DNA of 64,000 bases, taken from Rubrobacter_D sp963840835 (GTDB lineage Bacteria > Actinomycetota > Rubrobacteria > Rubrobacterales > Rubrobacteraceae). The number at the start of each line of letters is the position of its first letter. The stretch's first letter is position 1. The stretch is taken from positions 248,001-312,000 of the forward strand of contig CAWJAM010000013.1 of assembly GCA_963840835.1 (NCBI GenBank), given 5' to 3'. This document shows positions 41,396 through 50,863 of the stretch, piece by piece. Below the pieces are notes generated by a model, which was not told the DNA's origin, ran no database searches, and saw only the letters and a list, made by a program, of their open reading frames with translations. Position numbers and translations under genes: made by a program.

Positions 41396-43819
41396 GTGAG
41401 AGATGAAGCCCGAGTCGTCATCATAGGTGGCGGAGTAGGGGGAACGAGCATAGCCTACCACCTTGCCGAGATGGGTTGGCAGGATGTGGTGCTGCTGGAA
41501 AAGGGCGAACTTACCGACGGCACGACGTGGCACTCGGCGGGGCTGGTGGGACAGCTCAGGCCCTCGAAGACACTCACTGAGATGAATATGCACAGCGTCG
41601 GGCTCTACCGGCGATTAAAGGAAGAGACCGGCGTGGACCCGGGCTGGCGAGAGGTCGGGAGCCTCAGGTTAGTCTCCTCGCAGGACCGGGCCGAGGAGCT
41701 TCACCGGCTCGCGGGCATGGCGACGGCTTTCGGACTTCCCTTGGAGATCCTCAGCACTGAAGAGGCTCTGGAACTCTTTCCACTCTTCGATCCCGAGGGC
41801 GTGCGGTGTGCCGCGTACGACCCGACCGACGGATACATTGACCCGGGTCAGCTCGCCAAGGCCCTGGCTGAAGGCGCACGCAATAGGGGAGTGGAGATCT
41901 GCACCGGCGTCCGTGTAACGGGTTTCGGAATAGAAAAGGGGCGCGTGCAGGAAGTCGTCACAGAACAAGGAAACATTCGCACCGAGATTGTAGTAAACGC
42001 CGCCGGTATGTGGGCGCCCCAGATCGGCAAACTCGCCGGCGTAGAGGTGCCGCTAGTCCCGTTCCAGCACCAGTACGTGCGCCTGCGCACAGGAGAACCA
42101 GTCTCCATAGACCTCCCCACGCTCCGGGACCCGGACGACCTAGTGTACTTCCGTCCGAAGGACGGAGACCTCATAACGGGCGGCTACGGTCGTGACCCGG
42201 CGCCTTGGTCTATTGGGGGGATCCCCGAGAACTTCGGCCGCGAGCTTCTCTCTCCCGACTGGGATCGATTCGGGCCGCTATTCGAGAGGTCTCAGCGACG
42301 CGTCCCGGATCTTCGGGAGGCGGAAGTGGTCGAGTTCATTAACGGCCCGGAATCCTTTACTCCGGACGGGGAGTTTATCCTTGGCGAATCGGAGGTTCGA
42401 GGATTTTTCGTGGCGGCGGGGTTCAACGCCCACGGCATCGCGGGGGCGGGCGGGATCGGACGGATTCTGGCCGAGTGGATAGTGGACGGTGAGCCAGGCA
42501 TGGATGTCTGGGAGATGGATATCCGCCGGTTCGGAGACCACTATCGCAGCCACCGGTACACCTTGGAGCGCGCTAGGGAGTCGCTGTCGATGTACTATGA
42601 CATCTCCTATCCCAACCAGGAACCGCGCAGTGCGCGAGGGATTCGTCTCTCTCCGGCGTACGAGCGTCTCAAAGCTCTGGGGGCGGACTTCGGGGAGAAG
42701 GCGGGATGGGAGCGGCCGAATTACTTCCGGTCCAACGAAGCCCCGACCCTGGAGCGTCTCCGACCCCGGGGCATGGCCGGACGGCACTGGTCCACGGCGA
42801 TCCCGGCAGAACATCGTAGCGTTCGGGAGTGCGCCGGGTTATTCGACCAATCTTCTTTCGCGAAGATCGAGGTAACGGGTCCCAGCGCGTGCGAGTTCCT
42901 GCAGCGTCTCTGCGACAACGACGTAGACAAGAAATCGGGAACGGTAACCTACACCCAGATGCTCAACCCCGGCGGAGGTATCGAATGCGACTTCACGGTC
43001 ACGCGCCTGGGGGACGAGCGGTTCCGCATCATAACCGGCACGGCATTCGGCAAACACGACATGTCCTGGATGAAGATGCACCGGCCAGAGGATAGGTCTG
43101 TAGAGATTCAGGACGTCACTTCGAGCCTCGCTTGTGTGGGTATCCAGGGGCCGCTGTCGAGGGATATTCTCTCGTCCGTCTGCCAGGAGGACCTTTCGAA
43201 CGAGGCGTTTCCTTACATGCGGGCGCGGGAGATCATCGTAGGAGACGTACCGTGCCTCGCGCTGCGCGTGACCTACGTAGGCGAGTTAGGGTGGGAGCTC
43301 TATCCCCCGATGGAGTTCGGCTGCCGGTTGTGGGACGTGCTCTACGGGGCCGGGCAGCCTTACGGTCTCGTGCCAGCAGGCTACCGGGCCATCGAGTCCC
43401 TGCGGCTGGAGGGCGGCTTCCTCGCTTGGGCCGCAGACATTACGCCGGAGGAGAACCCGTTCGAGGCTGGCCTCGGATTCGCTGTGAAGCTCGACAAGGA
43501 CGATTTTATTGGGAAGGACGCCCTAGAGAAAGTTAAGGCCGGCGGGATAGGGCGCAAGCTGTGCTGCGTGGTACTGGAGGATTTCGGCATCGTCACCCTC
43601 GGCAATGAGTCCGTCAAGCTCAATGGAGAGACGGTTTCGAGGGTTATGTCCGGTGGGCAAGGCTACTCTGTCGGAAAAAGTATCGCTTACGCGTACCTGC
43701 CGGTCGAGCTCTCAGAGGCTGGTACGGAGCTTTCGGTGGAGGTGTTCGGGGAAGAAATCCCCGCACAGGTAGTCTCGGCTCCGCTCTGGGACCCCAAACA
43801 TGAGCGGGTGACGGGATAG
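41396..43819 (+). CDS. Dimethylglycine/sarcosine dehydrogenase-like flavoprotein fused to a GcvT-like folate domain
   Basis: About 807 residues. The N-terminal FAD domain has VVIIGGGVGGTSIAYHLAEM and DGTTWHSAGL, whose His is the covalent FAD attachment site in the family. The middle FAO_M segment ends near residue 430. The C-terminal half (from about 480) is the aminomethyltransferase fold (FDQSSFAKIEVTGPSACEFL; LTYVGELGWELYPPMEFG; GLGFAVKLDKDDFIGKDAL). Such enzymes oxidatively demethylate N-methyl amines or amino acids and pass C1 to tetrahydrofolate. I chose the GTG at 41396, preceded by GGGAGG. The exact amine is unknown. Confidence 0.88.
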   Translation: MRDEARVVIIGGGVGGTSIAYHLAEMGWQDVVLLEKGELTDGTTWHSAGLVGQLRPSKTLTEMNMHSVGLYRRLKEETGVDPGWREVGSLRLVSSQDRAEELHRLAGMATAFGLPLEILSTEEALELFPLFDPEGVRCAAYDPTDGYIDPGQLAKALAEGARNRGVEICTGVRVTGFGIEKGRVQEVVTEQGNIRTEIVVNAAGMWAPQIGKLAGVEVPLVPFQHQYVRLRTGEPVSIDLPTLRDPDDLVYFRPKDGDLITGGYGRDPAPWSIGGIPENFGRELLSPDWDRFGPLFERSQRRVPDLREAEVVEFINGPESFTPDGEFILGESEVRGFFVAAGFNAHGIAGAGGIGRILAEWIVDGEPGMDVWEMDIRRFGDHYRSHRYTLERARESLSMYYDISYPNQEPRSARGIRLSPAYERLKALGADFGEKAGWERPNYFRSNEAPTLERLRPRGMAGRHWSTAIPAEHRSVRECAGLFDQSSFAKIEVTGPSACEFLQRLCDNDVDKKSGTVTYTQMLNPGGGIECDFTVTRLGDERFRIITGTAFGKHDMSWMKMHRPEDRSVEIQDVTSSLACVGIQGPLSRDILSSVCQEDLSNEAFPYMRAREIIVGDVPCLALRVTYVGELGWELYPPMEFGCRLWDVLYGAGQPYGLVPAGYRAIESLRLEGGFLAWAADITPEENPFEAGLGFAVKLDKDDFIGKDALEKVKAGGIGRKLCCVVLEDFGIVTLGNESVKLNGETVSRVMSGGQGYSVGKSIAYAYLPVELSEAGTELSVEVFGEEIPAQVVSAPLWDPKHERVTG

Positions 43820-43822
43820 GCT

Positions 43823-44482
43823 GTGATCGAACAGCCAGAGGTTGGTGCGGACGAACTACTCCTCTCGACCATTCGGCACGGGCTGACTGAGCTGAACCGG
43901 GACAAAAGGGTGGGAGGCCGTCTCGACGCTCCCCTTATAGAAGAGGGCCGCGAACAGGCTCGGGAAGCCCGGCAAACATTCGACCGAACGCCTTTCGACG
44001 TGGTGATTTCCTCTCCATTATCCCGGGCATTGGAGACCGCCAAGATTGTCGCCGGGGTCGGGCACGACAGGGTACAGGTGGAAGAGGCGTGCATAGAACG
44101 CTCCTTCGGAGACATGGAGGGCCTCGCCCCGGAACAGGTCCGGGAGCAACTGCCACAAGTCCGCTACACACGAATAAATGGGGTCGACTACTCACTCAAC
44201 CCTCCAGGAGGAGAAACCTTCGAGCAACTGCACGAACGGGCCAGCAAGTTCTTCGACCATACTGTGATTTCCCATCGTGGCAAAAGGGTAGTGCTCTTCG
44301 GACACGAAAACTTCCTCCAGCAGTTGCATGGCGTTATCCGGGGTCTCGGACCGATGGAGTCTCTCGAAGGGAGCATCCTGAACTGCGAGCTGAACCAATT
44401 CCTTATCGAGTCCGACGGCACGCTCGTGGCCCATAACTCGATCCAACTCTGCACGTCGGCGAATAGGTACCCGTCCTTCTAA
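43823..44482 (+). CDS. Histidine phosphatase-superfamily protein
   Basis: A 219-residue protein of the phosphoglycerate mutase/phosphatase branch. The catalytic His lies in STIRHGLTELN near residue 19, followed by FDVVISSPLSRALETA and a C-terminal HENF in place of the more usual HG. It starts at GTG three bases after the flavoprotein stop and overlaps the next start by one base. In this operon it could remove the phosphate the first-gene kinase adds, or act on a later phospho-intermediate; that is inference. Confidence 0.82.
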   Translation: MIEQPEVGADELLLSTIRHGLTELNRDKRVGGRLDAPLIEEGREQAREARQTFDRTPFDVVISSPLSRALETAKIVAGVGHDRVQVEEACIERSFGDMEGLAPEQVREQLPQVRYTRINGVDYSLNPPGGETFEQLHERASKFFDHTVISHRGKRVVLFGHENFLQQLHGVIRGLGPMESLEGSILNCELNQFLIESDGTLVAHNSIQLCTSANRYPSF

Positions 44483-45804
44483 TGAAAACGCAAGAGACTT
44501 TCGTCGCTATCGCCCTCGCGCACATAACGGAGCGGTTTGCCGCAGGCTTCCCCACCAAGGCACCTGCCATAAGAACCGTCGGCCGGGAGGCTGAGTATCC
44601 GCTGGTGAGCTCTGATGGCCGTGCGGCGGATGTTTCCGAACTGTGGCCATACTTACTGGAGCAGGCAAAATGTACACCGACTTACGACCAGGGTGCAGAC
44701 GGCACTAAGCTCCTGAGCGGTGTGGAGGGCAGTGGATGGTCATCTACTACCGAGGTCGGTAGGGCTACGGTGGAGATCTCGGCTGGTCCCAGATCAACGT
44801 TGCACGAACTCGTACGGGATATGAACCGGGGTCTCGGGCACCTGAGGGAGTCTGCCCACAAGGCCGGTTTACACATTCTGGGGTTTGGGATCCAACCGAG
44901 GACTCCCGCCTACCCGAGGATACTCACTCCCAAGCTCCGATACTCGTGCCTCCTGAAGGCTATTGGCAAACAGTGGTTGAAGTTTTGTGTGACGGCTGGG
45001 GATCAATTGCAGGTGGACGTGGGACAGGACGATGTCGTGCGGCTAATGAACCTGGTCAACGCTGCCTCAGGAATGATCATTGCCGTCACGGCCAACTCCT
45101 CTGTGTACGGCGGTCGAGAGGGCAGGTTCGCCTCAGGTCGAGAAGGGCTTACGGCGAACATGGTAGGCGAACCTTACCGTCATGGGGCACCTGCGAGACC
45201 GCATGGTGACCTGGAGGAGTACGTACACTTCCTCGCTAGCATGCAGTGCCTATGCCTACCAGACGGCAAAGGAGGGTTTCGTAGAATCGGAATGCCCTTT
45301 ACCGAATATCTCAAGAGTGACCGGGCGGCGCTTGACCCCAAAGTAGCTTACGAGGCTTTTCTGTTCCACGAGCACTATATCTGGCCCAGCGCACGTCCTA
45401 GGTCGAGGATCGGCACCTTGGAGATCCGTCCCGCATGCCAGCAGCCACCTGACTCGGCGTGGGTCCCGTCCGCCTTGGGCCTTGGGCTGATGGAGGCTGC
45501 GGATGAACTGGAAAGTTACTTGGGAGAATCTCTTGGCAAGAACTACTGGCCGACCCTGCAACACTATCGCAAGATAGCCGTGACGGAAGGCTTTGCAGCC
45601 TCGGAACCAGTTCCGTACTTTCTCGACACGGTAGTTGATATCGCTGAGGCGGGACTTCGTAGCCGAGGCAGTGGTGAGGAGACATTCTTGGACCCGGTTC
45701 GCGACCGCCTTGAAAGACGCAGCGGCCCAGCTGATGAAGCTCGAGCCACCTTCGAAAGTGGTGGTGCCGTCGCGCTGGTGCAGAAGTTGTCTCTGGGCCG
45801 GTAG
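44482..45804 (+). CDS. Glutamate-cysteine ligase family 2 (GCS2) enzyme
   Basis: A 440-residue GCS2-fold protein that forms gamma-glutamyl amides with ATP. Family marks are TVGREAEYPLVSSDGRAADV, STTEVGRATVEISAGPRSTL and IGTLEIRPACQQPPDSAWVP. The classical member makes gamma-glutamylcysteine; EgtA in ergothioneine synthesis is of this family. Here, with an amine permease and an amine oxidase, a gamma-glutamyl-amine ligase role is attractive. It starts by a TAATG overlap with the phosphatase. It ends the operon; 45805-46059 holds no recognised feature. Confidence 0.8.
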   Translation: MKTQETFVAIALAHITERFAAGFPTKAPAIRTVGREAEYPLVSSDGRAADVSELWPYLLEQAKCTPTYDQGADGTKLLSGVEGSGWSSTTEVGRATVEISAGPRSTLHELVRDMNRGLGHLRESAHKAGLHILGFGIQPRTPAYPRILTPKLRYSCLLKAIGKQWLKFCVTAGDQLQVDVGQDDVVRLMNLVNAASGMIIAVTANSSVYGGREGRFASGREGLTANMVGEPYRHGAPARPHGDLEEYVHFLASMQCLCLPDGKGGFRRIGMPFTEYLKSDRAALDPKVAYEAFLFHEHYIWPSARPRSRIGTLEIRPACQQPPDSAWVPSALGLGLMEAADELESYLGESLGKNYWPTLQHYRKIAVTEGFAASEPVPYFLDTVVDIAEAGLRSRGSGEETFLDPVRDRLERRSGPADEARATFESGGAVALVQKLSLGR

Positions 45805-46059
45805 ACCATTGGTCTGGAGTCTGGTACGGCCTTCCTCACGAGTTCGAGATTCACGGGAGCCTTCCCTCACCACAGGCTCGATGTGCATGAGAGGCTCGCG
45901 TAGGAGGTCGGTGCGCTAGAGGTGTGTTCGAAGCCCGGACCCAGGCAGAGGGCGAGCAACTCGCCGTGACGGGTCTCGTACCGTGGGAACGCGTTTCGAG
46001 AACTACTTTGTAGTTTTGGCTCTATTGATGGCGTATTCTTTGTGTGCTTGCGTGCGCGC

Positions 46060-46569
46060 CTACGAGCCGTTCATCCGCTCGCGAATCCAGATGGCTAGAA
46101 GGGGATCGGTAGGTCTGGGCTGCGTACCCGGACTCCCTCGTTCCAGATACCCTGATGCCCCTAGACCATCGAACGCGCTCTTCAGCGCCCCCGACCCCTT
46201 TATTCCGTGCCGACGCATGTACGTTCTAGAGTGTGGCCCGTCGGTGGGTTCTTTGCACAGGGCAACGAAAGCGGCCCGACGCGGCGGGCTCATCTCGTCC
46301 AGGATCGCGCGGAACTCGGGCTCGGCCTCGTCTAGGGCCTCGTCTTTGGCGGCGAGTGTCGTCTCCTCATCCGCCGCCTCGCCGCCGGCCCTCGCGAGTC
46401 TGAAGGCGTGGAATGCCAGCTGCTGGGCACGGTGCGGATGACCTTGGGACAGGTCCAGCAGCACATCCACCGCCTCCGGGAGCAGGTCACGATAACAACC
46501 CCAGTTGAAAACGTGAACGTGGCGCAGGTCGTATGCGAGACTGCCTAGGCTCGGGTCAGCGATGACCAT
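46060..46569 (-). pseudogene. C-terminal part of an ATPase-family protein
   Basis: A 169-residue frame resembling the C-terminal lid and winged-helix part of a stand-alone AAA ATPase (LLDLSQGHPHRAQQLAFHAF; MSPPRRAAFVALCKEPTDGP; SAFDGLGASGYLERG). No Walker A or B is present, and upstream (46570 on) the sequence belongs to something else. Such ATPases are common in mobile islands. Truncated and probably inert. Confidence 0.55.
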
Positions 46570-46599
46570 GATGGAGGAATCAGAACACGTCCGACGCCG

Positions 46600-46835
46600 A
46601 GGTACACGTATGCGACTCGATCCGCACAGAGAGATCCTGTCGACGGGGCGGACGGTCGGAGATTTCTGGGCGTGGGCGTTCTCCGACCGTCCTGACCAAT
46701 ATCAACCGAGCGGTTTGGGGCCAAACAGGAGCTCGCGTACTACCAAAAGCGCCCAACGTTCACCCTCCAGGTCGAGGGTGTGGGCCGCAGCGCAACCATC
46801 GTCATACGTGCGATTGATTGCCATGCCCACGCTTT
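46600..46835 (+). pseudogene. N-terminal stub of a conserved accessory protein
   Basis: The frame from about 46609 reads MRLDPHREILSTGRTVGDFW then AWAFSD; a neighbouring frame continues VLTNINRAV. This start (xTGRTVGDFWxWAxSDLxxNxNR) recurs in uncharacterised actinobacterial accessory proteins. It breaks up within about 100 bases, and the rest of the gap to 46950 is not coding as far as I can see. Function unknown. Confidence 0.35.
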
Positions 46836-46954
46836 AATCACCGTAAGTCCTGACAGCCATTTACTCGATTGTTCTCCGGAAATCAATGATTAGATTTCAG
46901 GTCTATTGCCGTATGCTGCTAACAGACGATTGCAGACTCGAGAAACGGAGGCGA

Positions 46955-47218
46955 ATGAGATCGATCGAGGGCAGCGGCGCGGGTCGTCTGTGGTTCGCGA
47001 ACTGGGGCGCCGGGGAGATCATCGCCGTGGATACCGAAGGAAACGGCGAGGTGATGGCACGCGTCCCGACGATCACACCGTTTTGCTTCGACTGGCTCGA
47101 CGGACGAATGCTCGTCGTCGGCGGAAAGCGTCTCTTCGAGGACGGTCGTGCCCCGAAAAGATTTCTGCTCACGGACACGAAGACGACCCGGACGGGGTTC
47201 GTGAAAGACTCCCAATGA
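46955..47218 (+). pseudogene. SMP-30/gluconolactonase-like N-terminal fragment
   Basis: 87 residues beginning MRSIEGSGAGRLWFANWGAG, then EIIAVDTEGNGEVMARVPTI, the first blades of an SMP-30/regucalcin-like beta-propeller. Intact members have about 280-300 residues. After GGKRLF near residue 62 homology is lost, and the frame ends by ATGA overlap with the cupin gene. The normal role is lactone hydrolysis in sugar metabolism; this fragment should be inactive. Confidence 0.6.
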
Positions 47219-47565
47219 CCATAAACCGAAGCGAATTCGTGACCGAAATCGCTGGTCTTCCCGGTGGCGAGAACGCCGTGAGGTTCGACGGACACGAACA
47301 CGGGGCGAGCGTCTCGTTCTTCATCACGCGCAATAGACCGGGAACGGGACCGAAACTCCACAAGCACCCGTATGATGAGACGTTCATCATGCAGGAAGGG
47401 GAGGCGAGGTTCACCGTCGGCGATGAGAGCATCGAGGCCGCGGCCGGGGAGATCGTCGTCGTCCCGGCAAACTCCCCGCATGGTTTCGTGAACACGGGAG
47501 AGGACGTGCTTCGTCAGGTGAATATCCATGCTTCTCCCTGGATGAAAACCGAGTGGCTGGAATGA
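47215..47565 (+). CDS. Cupin-domain protein
   Basis: A 116-residue single cupin starting MTINRSEFVTEIAGLPGGEN. Motif 1 is GPKLHKHPYDETFIMQEGEA with two His and Glu as metal ligands, and motif 2 is VVVPANSPHGFVNTGED with the third His. It looks complete. Small cupins range from isomerases to dioxygenases and sensors; no specific function can be assigned. It overlaps the upstream SMP-30 stub and is followed after 22 bases by another gene. Confidence 0.85.
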   Translation: MTINRSEFVTEIAGLPGGENAVRFDGHEHGASVSFFITRNRPGTGPKLHKHPYDETFIMQEGEARFTVGDESIEAAAGEIVVVPANSPHGFVNTGEDVLRQVNIHASPWMKTEWLE

Positions 47566-47587
47566 GGACGAATCGAAAGGAGCCGGG

Positions 47588-48055
47588 ATGTCGGAGGATG
47601 CGGACGACGTTCAGGGTTTGGACGCGCTGGTCGGCGAATGGAACATGGAGGCGGTTTTCCCCTTCGATCCACCCGTCACGGGGCGGGGGCGCGTTTCTTT
47701 CGAGTTGCTGAGTGAAGGCTCTTTCCTCGTACAGCGATGGGAGGTCGAGCACCACGACGTCCCCGACGGCATCGCGATCATTGGCCCGGAAGGTTCTGAC
47801 GGAGGATATCGCCAGCCTTACTTCGACACACGCGGCGTCTCGCGTGTGTACGAGATGAGCCTGCGCGACGGCGTGTGGAAGCTGTGGAGAGATTCTCCGG
47901 GCTTCTCGCAACAGTTCACCGGAACGTTCGGCAACGATGGTAATACCATCACGGGTTTCTGGGAGAAATCCGGCGACGGAGAAGCGTGGGAACACGACTT
48001 CGACCTCGCGTACACGAAGCAAAGCGAGACGACGACGTCAAGGGAGACGAAATGA
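47588..48055 (+). CDS. Conserved protein of unknown function (155 aa, DUF1579-like)
   Basis: Begins MSEDADDVQGLDALVGEWNM and continues with alternating beta strands (RGRVSFELLSEGSFLVQRWE, YFDTRGVSRVYEMSLRDGVW, FTGTFGNDGNTITGFWEKSG), like lipocalin-type DUF1579 proteins. Cytosolic, no signal peptide. AAAGGAG precedes the ATG. The end overlaps the start of an alpha/beta-hydrolase stub by ATGA. Function unknown. Confidence 0.7.
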   Translation: MSEDADDVQGLDALVGEWNMEAVFPFDPPVTGRGRVSFELLSEGSFLVQRWEVEHHDVPDGIAIIGPEGSDGGYRQPYFDTRGVSRVYEMSLRDGVWKLWRDSPGFSQQFTGTFGNDGNTITGFWEKSGDGEAWEHDFDLAYTKQSETTTSRETK

Positions 48056-48175
48056 CGGACACACAAACCGGATACGCTCCGGTCAATGGACTGGAGATTA
48101 GAACACCACGGCGTAGGGCCGAAGGCCGTGGGCGAGATCCGCCGCGCCCTCGCCGAAAAGGGAATGATGTTCGCT
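48052..48175 (+). pseudogene. Alpha/beta-hydrolase N-terminal stub
   Basis: ATG at 48052 reads MTDTQTGYAPVNGLEIRTPR. MxxTQTGYAPVNGLExYYE is the usual beginning of alpha/beta-hydrolases of this type, but after about 17 codons homology ends. The following bases to 48281 contain only short unconnected frames. The catalytic triad is absent. Confidence 0.55.
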
Positions 48176-48281
48176 GACGGACGGAGAAGCGAGAACGGAT
48201 GACGAACAGAGGAGACGAGCGCGTGGGCCGCGAGGAACGATCGCGGCGCGCGGTGGAAGCGGCGGTTAAGGAGAACGATAA

Positions 48282-49679
48282 ATGACAACGCAACCCCACT
48301 CGACATCGCCGGGGACCGACCCCGTATCCGAGCTTCGCGCCTCCTTCGACGGGCGGGTCATCGCGCCGGAAGACGCCGCCTATGATGCGGCGCGCGCCGT
48401 TTTCTACGGCAGTCGGAACCGCCGTCCGGCAGCCATCGTCCGGGCGAAGGACGCCGCCGACGTCTCGCGCGTCATCACGCTAGCGCGAGAGAAGGGGCTC
48501 GAACTTGCCGTCCGCAGCGGCGGCCACAGCCTTGCCGGCCACAGCGTCTCGGAGGGCGGTATCGTCCTCGACCTCTCACAGATGAAGGGGCGCGAAATCA
48601 ACGTCGAAGCGCGCACCGCCTGGGCCGAGACGGGTTTGACCGCGGGCGAATACACGGCTGCGGTTGGCGCTCACGGCCTTGCGACGGGCTTCGGCGATAC
48701 CGGATCTGTCGGGATCGGGGGCATCACGCTCGGGGGAGGCGCCGGTTTCCTCGTGCGAAAGCACGGCCTGACCATAGATAGTCTGCTTGCTGCTGAGATC
48801 GTCACCTCAGGCGGCGAACTCCTGTGCGTGGACGCCGAGACGCACCCGGGCCTCTTCTGGGCGATAAGGGGCGGAGGAGGCAACTTCGGGGTGGCCACCC
48901 GCTTCAAGTTCCGGCTGCATGAGGTAGATGAGATCGTGGGCGGAATGCTCATCCTTCCGGCCACTCCCGATACCATCGCCTCGTTCGTCGCGGAAGCCGA
49001 GGCTGCGCCCAACGAGCTTTCGACCATCGCCAACGTCATGGTCGCCCCGCCGATGCCGTTTTTCCCGGCCGCAGCGCACGGCAAGCTCGTCATCATGGCC
49101 CTCATGGCGTATGCCGGCGAAGTCGAGGCCGGAGAGAGCGCCGTCGCGCCGTTCCGCTCGCTCGCCGAGCCAATCGCCGACATGGTGAAGCCGATGCGAT
49201 ACCCGGAGATGTACGGGCCGGACGAACCGGGGCCGGATGAGGAGGTAGCCCGCTCGATGTTCATAGACGCCGTGGACGTTGACGTGGCCGGGGCGATAGT
49301 GGAGCACCTCCACGCCTCGACCGCGATGATGGCCGTAGCGCAGCTCCGGGTGCTCGGCGGGGCAATGGCCAGCGTACCTGACGAGGCCACTGCGTTCGCC
49401 CACCGGAAGCGCCGGATCATGGTCGCCCTCGGCGCCATCTTCGAGAATCGGGAGGAGGAGACTGTACACAGGGAATGGGTCGAGGATTTCGCAGCGGCAC
49501 TTTATCAAGGGGAATCGGGCGTGTACGTGGGCTTCCTCGGCGACGAGGGCGAGGAGCGGGTCCGAGCGGCGTATCCGGGGACGACGTGGGAGCGGCTCAC
49601 GGCGGTCAAGGCCCGCTACGACCCTGAGAACCTCTTCTCGCTCAACCAGAATATCCCGCCGAAGACCGGTTGGTCATGA
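48282..49679 (+). CDS. FAD-linked oxidase (berberine-bridge type)
   Basis: A 465-residue oxidoreductase. The FAD-binding domain has AVRSGGHSLAGHSVSEGGIV, whose His is the usual covalent FAD site, and GIGGITLGGGAGFLVRKHGL. The substrate domain follows, and the BBE tail AAYPGTTWERLTAVKARYDP, then ENLFSLNQNI, is intact. Such enzymes oxidise sugars, alcohols or secondary metabolites with O2. GGAGAACGATAA precedes the ATG. It overlaps the methyltransferase start by ATGA. It is one of the few intact genes in this stretch. Confidence 0.9.
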   Translation: MTTQPHSTSPGTDPVSELRASFDGRVIAPEDAAYDAARAVFYGSRNRRPAAIVRAKDAADVSRVITLAREKGLELAVRSGGHSLAGHSVSEGGIVLDLSQMKGREINVEARTAWAETGLTAGEYTAAVGAHGLATGFGDTGSVGIGGITLGGGAGFLVRKHGLTIDSLLAAEIVTSGGELLCVDAETHPGLFWAIRGGGGNFGVATRFKFRLHEVDEIVGGMLILPATPDTIASFVAEAEAAPNELSTIANVMVAPPMPFFPAAAHGKLVIMALMAYAGEVEAGESAVAPFRSLAEPIADMVKPMRYPEMYGPDEPGPDEEVARSMFIDAVDVDVAGAIVEHLHASTAMMAVAQLRVLGGAMASVPDEATAFAHRKRRIMVALGAIFENREEETVHREWVEDFAAALYQGESGVYVGFLGDEGEERVRAAYPGTTWERLTAVKARYDPENLFSLNQNIPPKTGWS

Positions 49680-50071
49680 GCGAGCGGCTGAGAAAGGTCG
49701 TCGAGAAGCTCGATGTACGTCCCGATGACCGGATACTCGAGATCGGGTGCGGACACGGGGTCGCGGCGACGCTCGTTTGCGAGCGCCTCGAAGGAGGACA
49801 TCTCACCGCCACAGACCGCTCGGCGAAGATGATCGAGGCCGCCACGCGACGCAACGCATCGCACATCGAAGCCGGCAAGGCCGAGTTCATCGCTTGTGAC
49901 CTCGAAGGTTGCGACCCGGAAGACCGCCGCTTCGACAAGGTATTCGCCGTCCGCGTGGGCCTCTTTCACCGCGAGCCCGAGCGTGCGCGAAGCATCGCAG
50001 AGAGATGGCTTGCACCCGGCGGAGAACTCTTCGTCTTCTTCGACGAACCGACGAACAGGAAGAGTACATGA
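49676..50071 (+). pseudogene. Class I SAM methyltransferase, C-terminally truncated
   Basis: 131 residues with the SAM-binding motif DDRILEIGCGHGVAATLV, ATDRSAKMIEAA and a motif near GGELFVFFDEP. The family normally continues for another 60-80 residues of substrate-binding sheet and helices; here the chain stops right after FFDEPTNRKST, overlapping the next start. It may be a recent deletion derivative; some activity cannot be excluded. Confidence 0.65.
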
Positions 50072-50612
50072 AAAAGCAAATGCTCTTCGTCCACGGCGGG
50101 GAGAAGGGGCTCACGAGGAAGATGAGAAGATGGCTACGAGCCTGCGGGATGAACTCGGGAATTCATACGACTTTCACTCTCCGAAGATGCCGAATGAAGA
50201 CAGCCCCGAGTATGAGGTGTGGAAGGATCGGATAAAGAAAGACCTCGCCGCGATGGACGGGGAGGTGATCCTCGTCGGGCATTCCCTGGGGGCTTCGGTC
50301 CTCTTGAAGTTCCTCTCCGAAGAGGAGGTCGAAAGACCCATCGCCGGGATGTTCCGCGTCGCGCCTCCGTACTGGGGAGCTGAGGACTGGGAAGTCGAAG
50401 AGTACGCATTGCAAAAAGACTTCGCGTCGAAACTCCCCGAAGGATTGCCGGTGTACTTTTATCACAGCCGCGATGATGAAGTGGTGCCGTTCGCGCACTT
50501 CGCGACGTACACGGAGAAACTTCCGCGCGCGACAGCCCGTGAGTTCGATGACCGGGGGCATCAATTCGACGATGATCTGTCCGAAGTTGCCAGGGACATC
50601 CAAAGGCTGTAA
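50068..50612 (+). pseudogene. RBBP9/YdeN-type serine hydrolase with one-base frameshift
   Basis: ATG 50068 reads MKKQMLFVHGGEKG in one frame; then the family sequence continues in another (AHEEDEKMATSLRDELG, PKMPNEDSPEYEVWKDRIKK, ILVGHSLGASVLLKFLSEEE with the nucleophile Ser, DDEVVPF with the Asp and GHQF with the His). Adding one G to the GGGG run near 50108-50111 restores a 181-residue gene. All triad residues are present. A sequencing error in the G-run is a real alternative. Confidence 0.75.
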
Positions 50613-50624
50613 AGGGGACGATTC

Positions 50625-50760
50625 ATGGAGAAAGTACGTTCGAAAGACGGCACCGCCATCGCGTTCGATCGGTTCGGTGATGAACCGCCGGTTATCCTGG
50701 TGTGCGGCGGCTCGATCGCATGGCAAACGCATCACTGGCCCCGCCCCTGGCACTGCACTT
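50625..50760 (+). pseudogene. Alpha/beta-hydrolase N-terminal stub (second)
   Basis: ATG 50625 after AAAGGGGACG reads MEKVRSKDGTAIAFDRFGDE then PPVILVCGGSIAW, the first strands of an alpha/beta-hydrolase. Homology ends near 50725; later sequence to 50860 is unrelated. No catalytic residues remain. Confidence 0.55.
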
Positions 50761-50863
50761 ACCATCATCAACCTCGGTCTTCGGGTGAAGGTAGCGGGGG
50801 GACAATGCGGTGTGGATGGTCCACGGACTTGGAAAGATGCGGGATAAAGTAAAGGAGGTCTCT

